Shown: positions 37,928 through 47,968, counted from the first letter of the stretch. The stretch is 64,000 nucleotides of DNA from Pseudodesulfovibrio sediminis (GCF_020886695.1 NZ_AP024485.1:2981001-3045000); one strand, 5' to 3'. The notes: generated by a model not told the origin, from the letters alone. Translations and numbers: made by a program.

Positions 37928-38701
37928 ATGATTCAGCGACTAAGCGTTCTGTGTGGGCTGTGTTTGCTCTTCACGGTGTGTTTGTGGTCACCGGGTCGGG
38001 CCGAGTCCATTCTGCTGACCACCGGCGAATGGCCCCCGTATTATTCTGCCTCCATGTTACATGGCGGCATCGCCAATCAGATTGTTGCCGAAAGCTTTGC
38101 CTTGGTCGGTATAGATGTGCAGTTTCAGTTTCTTCCGTGGAAAAGGGCTTTGGTAGAAGCGAGTCAGAAACCGTATCAGGGGAGTGCTGGCTGGCTGTGG
38201 ACTCCGGAACGGGAAGAGACCTTCTTGTTCAGTTATCCGCTTTTTTCGTCATCCCGCGTCTTTTTCCACCGCAAGGATTTCCCCTTTGACTGGAATACCC
38301 TGGAAGATCTCAGGAATCTGCGCATTGCTGTGACCCTCGGAAGTGAGGACGAGTTTTCATTGAAGGAGATTGTTGCCCGGGGGAAAGGGGAGATTGACGT
38401 TGCCCAGACCTATCGGTCCGGTTTGAAGAAGCTGCTTGCCGGTCGGGTGCATGTGTACGCCTGTAATCGAGAGGTTGGGTTGCATATCCTGCGCAACGAG
38501 TTTGAACAATACGAAGCACGCCTGCTTACATTTCATTTGAAATCGATATTCGAGGAAACGAACCATCTGCTTATTTCAAAACGATTGGACAATGCCAATG
38601 AGTTGATGGAACGCTTCAATGAAGGGCTTCGCCAATTGCGCGAGTCCGGAAGATATTACGACATTCTGGATACCTTCTATCGTTTGGAACCAGGCTGGTA
38701 G
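37928..38701 (+). CDS. periplasmic solute-binding protein, family 3-like
   Basis: 257 aa with signal peptide ('LSVLCGLCLLFTVCLWSPGR'-AES). The mature part resembles amino-acid-type binding proteins: 'LLTTGEWPPYYSASMLHGGI', 'QFLPWKRALVEASQ', 'FLFSYPLFSSSRVFFHRKDF' and 'LRNLRIAVTLGSEDEFSLKE'. No permease or ATPase is adjacent, so it may be an orphan receptor or a signalling ligand-binder, a pattern common in related bacteria. RBS GGGGGAG. Confidence 0.82.
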   Translation: MIQRLSVLCGLCLLFTVCLWSPGRAESILLTTGEWPPYYSASMLHGGIANQIVAESFALVGIDVQFQFLPWKRALVEASQKPYQGSAGWLWTPEREETFLFSYPLFSSSRVFFHRKDFPFDWNTLEDLRNLRIAVTLGSEDEFSLKEIVARGKGEIDVAQTYRSGLKKLLAGRVHVYACNREVGLHILRNEFEQYEARLLTFHLKSIFEETNHLLISKRLDNANELMERFNEGLRQLRESGRYYDILDTFYRLEPGW

Positions 38702-38891
38702 CCGGGCTGCATGCAACTCCTTTTTATTTCATCGTGTTCGACCTGCTTTCCAGATTCATCCTGTCCGAGGCATACAATTCAGTGCCTGACAGGAATCCCA
38801 TGCAGGCGTGTTTACATGAATTATTGGTATGGATGTTCAACTGTTCCGGGTGTGATTAAGGGGACAGCCTTTTGAGGAGAGCATATACTTG

Positions 38892-38999
38892 ATGAAATCA
38901 TTTGCCGAGAAATTCATGGCAGGATACTATCGTGGTCCCATGCGTGGGATTATGATTTTTTTGAATACTCTAGCGCAGAAGGCATTCAATGAATTTTGA
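38892..38999 (+). CDS. 35-aa small ORF overlapping the galT start
   Basis: Frame '[20 protein letters not shown]' followed by '[15 protein letters not shown]', basic and amphipathic. Its TGA (38997-38999) lies 9 nt inside galT, and galT's own ribosome site (AGAAGG) sits within it. GAGGAGA lies 11 nt before the ATG (9 nt before an in-frame TTG). This layout is typical of a leader peptide or coupled small gene. No homolog is recognised. Confidence 0.5.
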   Translation: MKSFAEKFMAGYYRGPMRGIMIFLNTLAQKAFNEF

Positions 39000-40038
39000 A
39001 GAGAGTCCACATAGGCGGTTGAATCAGCTCACCGGTGAGTGGGTGTTGGTCTCCCCTCATCGCACCAAGCGGCCCTGGCAGGGGCAGCAGGAGAAGCCTG
39101 ACATGGCGACTCTGCCAACGCACGACCCTGAATGTTATCTCTGTCCCGGCAATGAGCGGGCAGGTGGGGCTGTGAACCCGGAATATGCGTATACATTCGT
39201 CTTTACTAATGATTTTGCGTCATTGTTGCCAGATATGCCCGTGGGCGATTTTGAGACATCCAGCGCGGATGATTTGCTTGTGGCCGAGCCGGAGACCGGT
39301 GTCTGCCGGGTGATATGCTATTCACCCCGTCATGATCTGACCATGGCGCGTCTGGGCGTCGGTCAGGCCAGAAAGGTGGTTGATCTGTGGTGTGAGGAAT
39401 TCGAGGAATTGGGCAATCGTGACACCATCGGTCATGTGCAGATCTTTGAAAACCGGGGGGCGGTCATGGGCTGCTCGAATCCCCATCCCCACGGTCAGAT
39501 CTGGGCCACGCGGAACGTCCCCATGTTCCCGGCCGCCGAGGACCTGCGGCAGGATGCATACATGAAGGAGCACGATGGATGTCTGCTCTGTCGGTATCTG
39601 GAAACAGAGCTTGCCAAAGGTGATCGGATCATCTTTGAAAACGATTCCTTTGTGGTGCTGGTACCGTTCTGGGCGACCTGGCCTTTCGAGACCATGATTC
39701 TGCCCAAGGAGCATATGGGGTCCATCCTTGCAATGAGCCCGGCTCAGCGGGATGACCTCGCCGACGCCATGGTCCGGCTGAATATCCGTTACGACAATCT
39801 TTTTCAGACGTCTTTCCCCTACTCCATGGGAATTCATCAGGTTCCCACGGATGGCGGTGATCATCTCCACTGGCATTTCCACCTTCATTATTATCCGCCG
39901 CTTCTTCGTTCCAAATCAGTCAAGAAGTTCATGGTCGGCTTTGAAATGATGGCCATGCCGCAACGCGATCTGACAGCTGAAGGGGCGGCTGCGCGTATCC
40001 GTGAACAGCTGGAAACGCATTACATGGAGGCCGAATAA
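38989..40038 (+). CDS. galT: galactose-1-phosphate uridylyltransferase
   Basis: 349 aa, the usual GalT length. It exchanges UMP between UDP-glucose and galactose-1-phosphate in the Leloir pathway. Zinc site 'CYLCPGN' (C49, C52); active-site '[13 protein letters not shown]' with the HPH triad at H166-H168, H168 being the nucleophile; '[14 protein letters not shown]' near the end gives more metal histidines. AGAAGG is 7 nt before the ATG. First enzyme gene of a galT-galK-galM-ABC importer operon; galE is not in the window. Confidence 0.94.
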   Translation: MNFEESPHRRLNQLTGEWVLVSPHRTKRPWQGQQEKPDMATLPTHDPECYLCPGNERAGGAVNPEYAYTFVFTNDFASLLPDMPVGDFETSSADDLLVAEPETGVCRVICYSPRHDLTMARLGVGQARKVVDLWCEEFEELGNRDTIGHVQIFENRGAVMGCSNPHPHGQIWATRNVPMFPAAEDLRQDAYMKEHDGCLLCRYLETELAKGDRIIFENDSFVVLVPFWATWPFETMILPKEHMGSILAMSPAQRDDLADAMVRLNIRYDNLFQTSFPYSMGIHQVPTDGGDHLHWHFHLHYYPPLLRSKSVKKFMVGFEMMAMPQRDLTAEGAAARIREQLETHYMEAE

Positions 40039-41354
40039 TGGAATCCACCGGAGTCTTGTTACGCGCTCTTGGCGCGGGAAAACTCAATGCGACTTTGATT
40101 GAAATGTATGGTGAATCCGCACTCCAGTTTCAATTGCAGCGGTATAATAACCTGTTGTTGCGAATGGAGAAATATGGAAACGACCCCCGCTGTGTCGTGG
40201 TGTCGACTCCAGGGCGCACCGAGCTTGGCGGTAACCATACGGATCACAATAACGGCGTGGTGCTCGCTGCGGGTATTCATTTTGACTGCCTTGCTGTGGC
40301 GACCCCCACAGATTCCTCCCTCGTTCATTTGCGCTCGGAAGGGTTCAGTGCGGAAATAGAAGTTGATCTGGCTGAACTGGACATGAAGTCCGGCGAAGAA
40401 GGAACCTCAACGGCATTGGTGCGCGGCGTACTCGCCGGGTTCCAATCCAGAGGGTGGCCCATTGGCGGTTTTGATGCCTGTGTGGCTGGAGATGTGCCCA
40501 TGGGGGCGGGGTTGAGCTCCTCGGCTGCCTTTGAAGTTTGTGTGGGACAGATTCTCAATCAGCTTTTCAATGACGGCGCACGGACACCGCTCGAACTGGC
40601 GGAAGTCGGGCGTGAGGCTGAAAACACGTATTTTGGCAAACCGTGCGGGTTCATGGACCAGATCGCCTGCGCGGCACAAGGGATTCTGTCCATTGATTTT
40701 GAAACCCCGGAACGCCCGCAAGTAAAAGAGGTCGATTTTGACTTTGCAGAGACCGACTATCAGCTCATGGTGGTGGATACCGGCGGCAGCCATGCGGACC
40801 TGACATCGGAGTACGCGGCCATCACCGTGGAAATGGGGCAGGCCGCGCAAGTGCTTGGGCGGGAGAAGGCGCGTGGGTTGACGCTGGAACAGGTCATGGA
40901 TGCCGCACCGGAGATCCGGCGAGAAGCCGGTGATCGCGCCTTGCTCAGGTTGATCCATTTTGTTGAAGAAAATAAGCGGGCGGAACGGCAGGCTGCTGCG
41001 CTGAAAGCCGGGGACATGCGGTTTTTCCTACATCTGGTCAAACAGTCCGGTGATTCGTCATGGCGGCTGCTGCAAAACTGCGTCAGCACTAAACGGTTTC
41101 TAGAGCAGGGCATCCCTGTGGCCCTCACGTTGACGGAACGATTTCTGGAAGGCGAAGGGGCCTGGCGCATGCAGGGCGGCGGGTTTGCCGGGACCATTCA
41201 GGCGTATGTTCCCAAATCCAGAGTGGGTGCCTACATGGCCTACATGGAAAACGTCTTTGGCAGGCGATCGGTCCTGCCGTTGCGGATCCGCAAGCCCGGG
41301 CATGAACGTCTTCGGCTGTATGCAGACAGCGCTCGATATCCAGGCCAGCAATGA
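40038..41354 (+). CDS. galK: galactokinase
   Basis: 438-aa GHMP kinase, somewhat longer than E. coli GalK (382). Phosphorylates galactose at C1. The galactose signature 'GRTELGGNHTDHNNGVVL' and the ATP-binding 'DVPMGAGLSSSAAFEV' are intact, and 'CGFMDQIACAAQG' carries the catalytic-base aspartate. The start overlaps the galT stop by one base (TAATG) and the stop overlaps galM by four. Alternative GHMP kinases are excluded by the context. Confidence 0.92.
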   Translation: MESTGVLLRALGAGKLNATLIEMYGESALQFQLQRYNNLLLRMEKYGNDPRCVVVSTPGRTELGGNHTDHNNGVVLAAGIHFDCLAVATPTDSSLVHLRSEGFSAEIEVDLAELDMKSGEEGTSTALVRGVLAGFQSRGWPIGGFDACVAGDVPMGAGLSSSAAFEVCVGQILNQLFNDGARTPLELAEVGREAENTYFGKPCGFMDQIACAAQGILSIDFETPERPQVKEVDFDFAETDYQLMVVDTGGSHADLTSEYAAITVEMGQAAQVLGREKARGLTLEQVMDAAPEIRREAGDRALLRLIHFVEENKRAERQAAALKAGDMRFFLHLVKQSGDSSWRLLQNCVSTKRFLEQGIPVALTLTERFLEGEGAWRMQGGGFAGTIQAYVPKSRVGAYMAYMENVFGRRSVLPLRIRKPGHERLRLYADSARYPGQQ

Positions 41355-42406
41355 CCATCACAAGTACGCAGTGGGGAGCACTCCCTGATGGGACGCCTGT
41401 AGAGCTGTATACCCTGACCAATGACCATGGACTGGAAGTGTCCATTGCCACATACGGTGGCGCGATTACGCGCCTGCTGGTACCTGACGGTGCCGGAAAT
41501 CGGGTGAATGTCACGCTCGGGTATGACTCCCTTGCCGGGTATTGTGCGGATCAGTCCTGTATGGGGGTTTTGGTCGGGCGTGTGGCCAACCGAATCGCAC
41601 AGGCCCGGTTTACGTTGAATGGGACCAGGCATGTCTTGGATCGAAATCATGGGAAGCATCAATTGCACGGGGGCAGTCGAGGCTTCAACTCCCGGGTCTG
41701 GGAGGCGGAAGCCAATGAGACGGACGCCGGTCCACAGATCACATTGACCCGGGTCAGCCCGGACGGGGAGCAGGGGTTTCCCGGTACACTCCGGGTTGCG
41801 GTCGATTTCACCTTGGTAGGTGACAGCCTGCACCTTGATTTCGGGGCTATCACGGACGCCCCCACCATGGTTTCCATGACCAATCATAGTTATTTCAATC
41901 TGGCTGGCCGCCCTGGAGCGGACTGTCTGGATCATTGCCTGCGCCTGGCATCCGGTCAGTATCTGGAAACGGATGCAGACCTCGTGCCCACCGGCGCGGT
42001 GGTGAGAAGCTTTGGAACTCCCCTGGATTTCAGGGAGTTGACGCCAATAGGCAAGCGGATTAAGGCCCCCTGTGCGGCACTCACCAATGGTGCAGGTTAT
42101 GACCATTACCACGTACTCGCGGACACGACCCTAGGTCTCAAGTTCGCGGCACAGGTGCTGGAGCCGGAGTCACGACGCGAGATGGAAGTCTGGACGACCG
42201 CACCAGGAATTCATTTTTATTCCGGAAATCATCTTCATGAAGCATTGTCGGATAAGCACGGTATGGTGTATGGTCCTCATTCCGGTTTTTGCCTGGAGGC
42301 ACACGGATATGTGGATGCGCCTAATCAGCCGGGATTCCCTTCGATTCAGTTGGATCCAGGCGTGGCATATTCTCAGACTACGCTGTACAAATTTCCGGTG
42401 AAATAG
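41351..42406 (+). CDS. galM: aldose 1-epimerase (mutarotase)
   Basis: 351 aa, standard GalM length. Interconverts alpha and beta galactose to supply galactokinase. 'VLVGRVANRIAQARFTLNG' and 'NHGKHQLHGGSRGFNSRVWE' hold the substrate arginine and histidine; 'VSMTNHSYFNLAG' has the catalytic histidine; 'LEAHGYVDAPNQPGFPSIQL' has the catalytic glutamate region. Overlaps galK by ATGA. Confidence 0.94.
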   Translation: MTITSTQWGALPDGTPVELYTLTNDHGLEVSIATYGGAITRLLVPDGAGNRVNVTLGYDSLAGYCADQSCMGVLVGRVANRIAQARFTLNGTRHVLDRNHGKHQLHGGSRGFNSRVWEAEANETDAGPQITLTRVSPDGEQGFPGTLRVAVDFTLVGDSLHLDFGAITDAPTMVSMTNHSYFNLAGRPGADCLDHCLRLASGQYLETDADLVPTGAVVRSFGTPLDFRELTPIGKRIKAPCAALTNGAGYDHYHVLADTTLGLKFAAQVLEPESRREMEVWTTAPGIHFYSGNHLHEALSDKHGMVYGPHSGFCLEAHGYVDAPNQPGFPSIQLDPGVAYSQTTLYKFPVK

Positions 42407-42442
42407 CATAGTCGAAATTGAAAAAGAGAGAGATGGACGTAT

Positions 42443-43540
42443 ATGGCAAATGTACAGTTAAAGAAAGTCGTCAAGAAGTATGGTGACGTGGAGGTTGTTC
42501 ACGGTATCGATCTCAATATCGAGGACAATGAATTTATTGTACTTGTCGGGCCGTCCGGCTGCGGCAAATCCACGGTATTGAGGATGGTCGCGGGACTTGA
42601 GGCTATCAGTGGCGGTGAGGTCTTCATCGGTGACAGGATGGTCAATCAGGTGTCGCCCAAGGACCGCAACGTGGCCATGGTCTTTCAGAACTACGCCCTG
42701 TACCCACACATGTCCGTGCGGGACAACATGGGCTTCTCCTTGAAAATGCGCGGCCAGACCAAGGATGAAATCGCCTCAAAGGTGAATGACGCCGCGACTA
42801 TTCTCGAGTTGGAACCATACCTGGATCGCAAACCATCAGAACTCTCCGGCGGTCAGCGTCAACGTGTGGCCATGGGACGCGCCATGGTCCGCAATCCCGA
42901 TGTGTTTCTGTTTGACGAGCCGTTGTCCAATCTGGACGCACAGCTCCGCACCCAGATGCGCATGGAGCTGCGCAAGATGCATTTGCGTTTGGCCACCACC
43001 ACTATTTATGTCACGCACGATCAGATCGAGGCCATGACCCTGGCTGATCGTATCGTCATCCTGAAAGACGGGTATATTCAGCAGGTTGGCACGCCCATCG
43101 ATGTTTTTGAACGGCCTGACAACGTGTTCGTGGCCCAGTTCATCGGCAACCCTCCCATGAATATTCTTGAGGGCACGTTCAAGGTGGCTGACGGCAAACG
43201 AAGCGTGCAGGTCGGCCCGTCCTCCTTCCCTGTTGTTGACGGCAGAGCCGAGTCGCTGGCTGACGGCGCATCGGTCCTGGTCGGTCTCCGGCCCGACGCC
43301 ATCAAGATGGGGGAACATGTCGAGAAACTGCCCAAGGATTGGCTTTGTCAGGGAGAAGTGGTGGTCTCGGAAATTCTGGGTGGGCATTCCCATCTGGAGA
43401 TCGTGGTGGACGGCCAGAATGAACTCCTCGCCGAGGTTGAAGGGCGCATTGTCGCTCACCCGGGCGAGGTGGTTCCCATTGGCTTCGAGTTTGATCGCAT
43501 GGTCCTGTTCGACCCAGAGTCTACCAACGCTGTTTATTGA
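42443..43540 (+). CDS. sugar ABC transporter ATPase (MsmK/UgpC/MalK family)
   Basis: 365 aa. Walker A '[17 protein letters not shown]', Q-loop '[13 protein letters not shown]', signature '[14 protein letters not shown]', Walker B '[16 protein letters not shown]', H-loop '[14 protein letters not shown]', then a TOBE/OB regulatory region. It energises the sugar importer encoded downstream. It lies 36 bp after galM with GAGAGAGA upstream. Confidence 0.93.
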   Translation: MANVQLKKVVKKYGDVEVVHGIDLNIEDNEFIVLVGPSGCGKSTVLRMVAGLEAISGGEVFIGDRMVNQVSPKDRNVAMVFQNYALYPHMSVRDNMGFSLKMRGQTKDEIASKVNDAATILELEPYLDRKPSELSGGQRQRVAMGRAMVRNPDVFLFDEPLSNLDAQLRTQMRMELRKMHLRLATTTIYVTHDQIEAMTLADRIVILKDGYIQQVGTPIDVFERPDNVFVAQFIGNPPMNILEGTFKVADGKRSVQVGPSSFPVVDGRAESLADGASVLVGLRPDAIKMGEHVEKLPKDWLCQGEVVVSEILGGHSHLEIVVDGQNELLAEVEGRIVAHPGEVVPIGFEFDRMVLFDPESTNAVY

Positions 43541-43616
43541 TTCATCAGCTACGGAAGTAGCTGTTATTGTAGTTAATTGATTATGTGTGGTCTGTTTGCA
43601 AACCTTAGGAGGTATC

Positions 43617-44873
43617 ATGAAAATGAGCTTTGCGAAAATTCTTGTTGTTCTTGTTGCCGCGCTGGTGCTGGCTGCTCCGCAGTCTGTGCAGGCTGCGGAT
43701 TTGAAAGGGGATCTGGAGATCTTTTCCTGGTGGGCAGGTGACGAAGGCCCGGCACTGGCAGCTCTGGTCGAAATTTATAAAAAACAGAACCCCGGTGTGA
43801 ATGTCATCAACGCGACCGTCACTGGTGGCTCCGGCGTCAATGCCAAGGCCGTTCTGAAGACCCGCATGCTCGGTGGTGAGCCGCCGGATTCCTTCCAGGT
43901 GCACGCCGGTCAGGAACTTATCGGTACCTGGGTCAAGTCTGACCGCATGGAAGACCTGACCCCCCTGTTCAAGGAAATGGGCTGGATGGAAGTGTTCCCC
44001 GAAGGACTGATCAAGCTGATCGGTACTGACAAGGGTATCTGGTCCGTGCCTGTCAACATCCACCGCTCCAACGTCATGTGGTATGTCCCTGCCAACCTGC
44101 AGAAGTGGGGCGTGAATGTCCCACAGAACTGGGACGAATTCTTCGTTGCTGCCGACAAGCTGAAGGCCGAAGGCGTCGTGCCTCTGGCACTGGCTCAGAA
44201 CTGGACTGCCAACCACCTGTGGGAATCCGTTGCGCTGGCTTCCATGGGCGGAGACAAGTGGGACGCTCTGTGGTCCGGCAAGCTCGCCTTTGATTCTCCT
44301 GAAGTCGTCAAGGCATGGGAACTCTTCGGCAAGGTGCTTTCCTACACCAACACCGACGCCTCCTCCCTGTCCTGGCAGCAGGCTACCGATATGGTTATCA
44401 ACGGCAAGGCCGCTTTCAACATCATGGGTGACTGGGCAGCCGGTTACATGACCGTGACCAAGAAGCTCGTGCCTGGCGAAGGCTACGGTTGGGCCGCATC
44501 TCCCGGTACCGCCGGACAGTTCATGTTCCTGGCCGACTCCTTTTGCCTGCCCAAGGGCGTGAAGCATCGCGATAACGCCATTGCCTGGCTCAAGGTGCTT
44601 GGTTCCAAGGAAGGTTCTGACACCTTCAACCCGATCAAGGGTTCCATCTCCGCTCGTATTGACTCCGATCTGAGCAAGTACAATGCCTACCTCCAGTCCG
44701 CTGCCTCTGATTTCGGCAAGGACCATGTGGTTGGTTCCCTGGCTCATGGCGTTGCCGCCAATGAGACCTTCATGGGTGGTTTTGCTTCCGTTATGGAAAT
44801 GTTCTTGAAGTCCAAGAACCCCACCGCAGCCGCCAAGGCATGCGCACAGCTCGCCAAGAAGGCCGGCATCTAG
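43617..44873 (+). CDS. sugar ABC transporter substrate-binding protein
   Basis: 418 aa, secreted: '[20 protein letters not shown]' is a clear signal peptide. The mature part is of the family 1 (MalE-like) type: '[20 protein letters not shown]', '[16 protein letters not shown]', '[12 protein letters not shown]' and '[16 protein letters not shown]'. The aromatic-rich 'FSWWAGDEG' opening resembles glucose/galactose-type monosaccharide receptors. The gal context suggests galactose or a galactoside; this is inference. RBS AGGAGG, ATG 43617. Confidence 0.9.
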   Translation: MKMSFAKILVVLVAALVLAAPQSVQAADLKGDLEIFSWWAGDEGPALAALVEIYKKQNPGVNVINATVTGGSGVNAKAVLKTRMLGGEPPDSFQVHAGQELIGTWVKSDRMEDLTPLFKEMGWMEVFPEGLIKLIGTDKGIWSVPVNIHRSNVMWYVPANLQKWGVNVPQNWDEFFVAADKLKAEGVVPLALAQNWTANHLWESVALASMGGDKWDALWSGKLAFDSPEVVKAWELFGKVLSYTNTDASSLSWQQATDMVINGKAAFNIMGDWAAGYMTVTKKLVPGEGYGWAASPGTAGQFMFLADSFCLPKGVKHRDNAIAWLKVLGSKEGSDTFNPIKGSISARIDSDLSKYNAYLQSAASDFGKDHVVGSLAHGVAANETFMGGFASVMEMFLKSKNPTAAAKACAQLAKKAGI

Positions 44874-44890
44874 TTAATTCAGGGCATGTG

Positions 44891-44918
44891 TGCGCCGGGG
44901 CTTGTCGCTCCCGGCGCA
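44891..44918 (+). terminator. intra-operon hairpin after binding-protein gene
   Basis: Perfect 9-bp stem TGCGCCGGG/CCCGGCGCA with a 10-nt loop and no T-run. Such hairpins often protect the upstream mRNA so that the receptor is made in excess over the permeases. Confidence 0.6.
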
Positions 44919-44949
44919 CGCTCCCCTTTAACCTCTTGAGTTGAGAACT

Positions 44950-46068
44950 ATGCGGGAAGCTTCGTTAGATAGAGTCAAAGCCTTCTTGGCGCTGTTGCCG
45001 TCCATGATCCTGATTGGGATTTTCGTGTATGGCTTCATCGGCGAGACCATCTGGACCTCCATGACCGATTGGGGCGGAACTGGCGCACTGGCTCTGGAAC
45101 CCCAGAAGAATTTTGTTGGTCTGGAGAATTATGTCGAACTGTTCACCGGATTTCTGGGCGGGAATTTCCGTCAGGATCTGGTCAATGCGGTCTACTATTC
45201 CGTCATGTTGCTGGTGGGCGCCATCGGTCTGGGCATGTTCATCGCCATCCTGCTCGACCAGAAGCCCAAGGGCGAAGATGTCTTTCGGACGATCTTTCTC
45301 TACCCCATGTCGCTTTCCTTCATCGTCACCGGTACCATCTGGCGCTGGCTGCTCGCTCCACAGGGCGGGGTCAATGTCCTGCCGACATATTTGGGGATGA
45401 AACCCCTGACATTTGAATGGCTCTCCAGTCAGTCTGCCATTCTGGTCTTCAACTGGCAGGATATCCTTCGGATCATGGTCTACATCGCGTCCTTTGTGCT
45501 GATCATGGTCGGGGTGTTCGTGCTCAGGAAAGACGTCAATCGCGCCATGAAACGGTGGCTTGTCCCCGGCATAGTGCTCGGCGTAGCGGTCTGGCTCTTT
45601 GGCGACGTGCTGCCCGATGCCCTGTTCATGGAAGAGGATCACGGCTTTAACATGGCCACGCTGGGTATCATCATGGCTACGGTCTGGCAGTACGCTGGGT
45701 ATACAATGGCCCTGTACCTGGCCGGGTTCAACGGTATTTCCCAGGACCTTCGTGACGCGGCCATGCTCGATGGCGCTTCCCAGGTGGGGTACTACAGGTT
45801 TGTGGCCATCCCAATGCTCAAGCCCATCACCATCTCAGCGGTCATCATTCTGTCTCATATTTCACTCAAGATGTTCGACCTTGTCTTTGCCATGACCGGC
45901 CCGGACAACGCCGAGACCGGCCATCCGGCCCTGAACATGTATCTGACCACGTTTCGGGGAAATGAATTTTCCAAGGGCGCGGCCATCGCCATCGTGCTTT
46001 TCCTGATCGCGGCCATGTTCATTGTGCCGTACCTGATCGGCCAATACCGGCAGAGAGGGAGGCGGTAA
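44950..46068 (+). CDS. sugar ABC transporter permease 1, with extra internal segment
   Basis: 372 aa, longer than the usual ~290-310. N-terminal helix '[20 protein letters not shown]', EAA loop '[20 protein letters not shown]'. Between about residues 155 and 225 there is an added hydrophobic unit ('[20 protein letters not shown]', then '[20 protein letters not shown]') that ordinary MalF/UgpA-type permeases lack. ATG 44950 is preferred to TTG 44941; both have weak ribosome sites. Confidence 0.87.
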   Translation: MREASLDRVKAFLALLPSMILIGIFVYGFIGETIWTSMTDWGGTGALALEPQKNFVGLENYVELFTGFLGGNFRQDLVNAVYYSVMLLVGAIGLGMFIAILLDQKPKGEDVFRTIFLYPMSLSFIVTGTIWRWLLAPQGGVNVLPTYLGMKPLTFEWLSSQSAILVFNWQDILRIMVYIASFVLIMVGVFVLRKDVNRAMKRWLVPGIVLGVAVWLFGDVLPDALFMEEDHGFNMATLGIIMATVWQYAGYTMALYLAGFNGISQDLRDAAMLDGASQVGYYRFVAIPMLKPITISAVIILSHISLKMFDLVFAMTGPDNAETGHPALNMYLTTFRGNEFSKGAAIAIVLFLIAAMFIVPYLIGQYRQRGRR

Positions 46069-46070
46069 TC

Positions 46071-46898
46071 ATGGAAAACAGAAAAATAACTCCGGGCACC
46101 ATTCTGCTCTACGGGACGTTGATCGTTCTGGCGCTTCTTTTCCTTATGCCCGCCTACATGGCAACCGTGACCGCGCTCAAGATGCCGGTGGACATTGATC
46201 TGCCCACATCATGGGAGTTCCCGTCCGTCATCAACTGGGCGAGCTTTTCCGAGGCCATCACGCTGCTCAAGCCCAACTTCGTGAACTCGATCATCCTGAC
46301 CATCTGCGCCACCATAGGCTCCACGATGCTCGGTTCGATCAACGGCTATGTCTTTTCAAAGTGGAAGTTCAAGGGCTCGGATATCATATTCACCCTGTTC
46401 CTGTTCGGCATGTTCATCCCGTATCAGGTCATTCTGATTCCTCTGTTCCAGACATTGCGGGCCATGAACCTGTATGGCGGACTGCCGGGCCTGATCCTGG
46501 CGCACATCGTGTATGGCCTGCCCATCACGTCGCTCATCTTCAGAAACTTTTATTCGCAGATTCCCACCGCGCTTATCGAGTCCGGTCGGCTGGACGGAGC
46601 AGGTTTCTTCTCCATTTATCTGCGCATCGTGTTTCCGCTGTCCATTCCCGGATTCGTGGTCACCAGCCTGTGGCAGTTTACCCAGATATGGAACGAGTTC
46701 CTCTGGGGCATCTGCCTGACCCGGCATGCGGACAATCCCATTACCGTTGGATTGGCCAACCTGGCTGGCGGTCAGGCGGTCTCGTGGAACCTGCCCATGG
46801 CCGGGTCCATCATGGCGGCTGTCCCTGTTCTGTGCATCTATATCTTCCTCGGCCGCTATTTCATCCGGGGCCTGCTCGCAGGGTCTGTGAAAGAGTAA
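46071..46898 (+). CDS. sugar ABC transporter permease 2
   Basis: 275 aa, normal for the MalG/UgpE type. About six hydrophobic segments, EAA loop '[20 protein letters not shown]'. It starts 2 bp after permease 1 and is the last gene of the gal operon, which ends in the 46908-46964 terminator. Confidence 0.92.
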   Translation: MENRKITPGTILLYGTLIVLALLFLMPAYMATVTALKMPVDIDLPTSWEFPSVINWASFSEAITLLKPNFVNSIILTICATIGSTMLGSINGYVFSKWKFKGSDIIFTLFLFGMFIPYQVILIPLFQTLRAMNLYGGLPGLILAHIVYGLPITSLIFRNFYSQIPTALIESGRLDGAGFFSIYLRIVFPLSIPGFVVTSLWQFTQIWNEFLWGICLTRHADNPITVGLANLAGGQAVSWNLPMAGSIMAAVPVLCIYIFLGRYFIRGLLAGSVKE

Positions 46899-46907
46899 TC
46901 ACTTCAT

Positions 46908-46964
46908 TTACACGTCATAAAAAAAGCCCGGACAATGCGTCCGGGCTTTTTTTATGACGTGTAA
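46908..46964. terminator. bidirectional terminator with 26-bp perfect arms
   Basis: Two perfectly complementary 26-nt arms (46908-46933, 46939-46964) around an AATGC loop. The GC core GCCCGGAC/GTCCGGGC is flanked by A7/T7, so it works in both directions for the convergent permease and 41-aa genes. The pairing continues 11 bp beyond the A/T runs, more than a normal terminator needs. Confidence 0.93.
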
Positions 46965-46971
46965 AGTGGGG

Positions 46972-47097
46972 TTACTTCTTTTCATCCTTGTTATCGCGCT
47001 TCTTTTCGTCCTTCCTCTCAGAGAGGTTCTCATCCCACAAGCCACAGGTGTGGTCGATGCAGGAGAGACACGGTCCGGGATAATCCATGTTGGGCAT
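46972..47097 (-). CDS. 41-aa Cys- and Lys-rich small protein
   Basis: 'MPNMDYPGPCLSCIDHTCGL' then a highly charged tail made of KDEKK-like repeats. Three cysteines (CLSC plus TC) near the N-terminus suggest metal or redox chemistry; the tail is strongly hydrophilic. ATG 47097 is preceded by GGAGG with 5-nt spacing, a near-ideal ribosome site, and the stop lies 8 nt before the bidirectional terminator. An in-frame ATG 13 codons upstream lacks such a site. No family recognised. Confidence 0.72.
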   Translation of the reverse strand: MPNMDYPGPCLSCIDHTCGLWDENLSERKDEKKRDNKDEKK

Positions 47098-47158
47098 AGC
47101 GTCCTCCACAGTGTATGCTTTGAGGTTTCGGGTCATGCAGCCCGGCCTCGTTTTTTAA

Positions 47159-47173
47159 ATGAATACTCATTCA
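47159..47173. promoter_or_regulatory. TetR-type operator-like inverted repeat
   Basis: TGAAT-ACTC-ATTCA inverted repeat, the form bound by many TetR-family repressors, 62-76 bp upstream of the 41-aa gene. No tetR gene is in the window. Confidence 0.45.
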
Positions 47174-47239
47174 AATATAAGCACCGTGTCGGGTTTGGCA
47201 AGAGGGCGCGCTACACCTGGATGCACCGGAAGGTGACCG

Positions 47240-47968
47240 TCAGGCGTGCTTTTGACAATACTTGAGGAATTTCTGCGCTTCTACGAATGCGGGATTGATT
47301 TTCAAGGCATCTTCCAGACGTTGTATACACATGTCATTCTGTCCCTTTTCAAAAAAGACACGGGCCAGGTTGAAATAGACGTTCTCATCTGATTTCTCTA
47401 TTTCAAGCGATTTTTCATAGTAGCGGATGGACTCGTCATAGTGTCCGTTCTTGCGCAATGAGATGCCGAAGTGATTGAACTTTTGGCGATGTTCCTGTTT
47501 GAAGGCTTCGTCCAGGCCGAGCAGGGTGTTGAGCACTTTTTTCAGCTTGTCGAATTCTTTTCTCTCGGAGTAGACTTCGCCCAAGCCGTAGTTGGCTTCG
47601 ATGTTCTTGTCATCAATCATCAGCGCCTTGATGAACTGGGCTTCTGCTTCGTCGAGTTTGCCTTCGGAAAAGGCTTTTTGCCCCATGTCTATCTTGCGGA
47701 TCAGCGTTTCCATTGCCGGAACGGTGTGCAGGCGATAATAGCTCGGTTCGGGGGTGTACTGTTTGAGAAAGTCCATCTCGTTGAGCGTGCTGCGAATGCC
47801 GGATGGAACATGGTGCGCATTGAGCGGTTGTATCTCGAATATGTTGTCTGCGAGATGGCGTGCATACCAGTAGGTGATGGTCTCTCGGGCGTTGGCTGTC
47901 GTGCCAGTTCCAACCTCAGCTTCAACCTGAAGTGAATATACACCGAGTATTTCGGGGAAGTCGTTCAC
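47240..47968 (-). CDS. TPR-repeat protein, 242 aa
   Basis: The N-terminal ~85 residues are unrecognised ('ILGVYSLQVEAEVGTGTTAN'). From about residue 95, TPR helices follow: 'KAFSEGKLDEAEAQFIKALM', 'EANYGLGEVYSERKEFDKLK', 'ISLRKNGHYDESIRYYEKSL' and 'FNLARVFFEKGQNDMCIQRL'. A protein-binding scaffold with no enzyme domain. GTG start at 47968 with AAGGAG upstream. It lies just outside the Tad minor-pilin operon on the same strand but behind a terminator, so a link to pili is not shown. Confidence 0.82.
   Translation of the reverse strand: MNDFPEILGVYSLQVEAEVGTGTTANARETITYWYARHLADNIFEIQPLNAHHVPSGIRSTLNEMDFLKQYTPEPSYYRLHTVPAMETLIRKIDMGQKAFSEGKLDEAEAQFIKALMIDDKNIEANYGLGEVYSERKEFDKLKKVLNTLLGLDEAFKQEHRQKFNHFGISLRKNGHYDESIRYYEKSLEIEKSDENVYFNLARVFFEKGQNDMCIQRLEDALKINPAFVEAQKFLKYCQKHA

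Noticed and set aside
46954..47265. 103-codon plus-strand frame with a hydrophobic start after the gal operon
   Set aside because: It begins inside the terminator arm, has no ribosome site, and is antisense to the better supported 41-aa gene.
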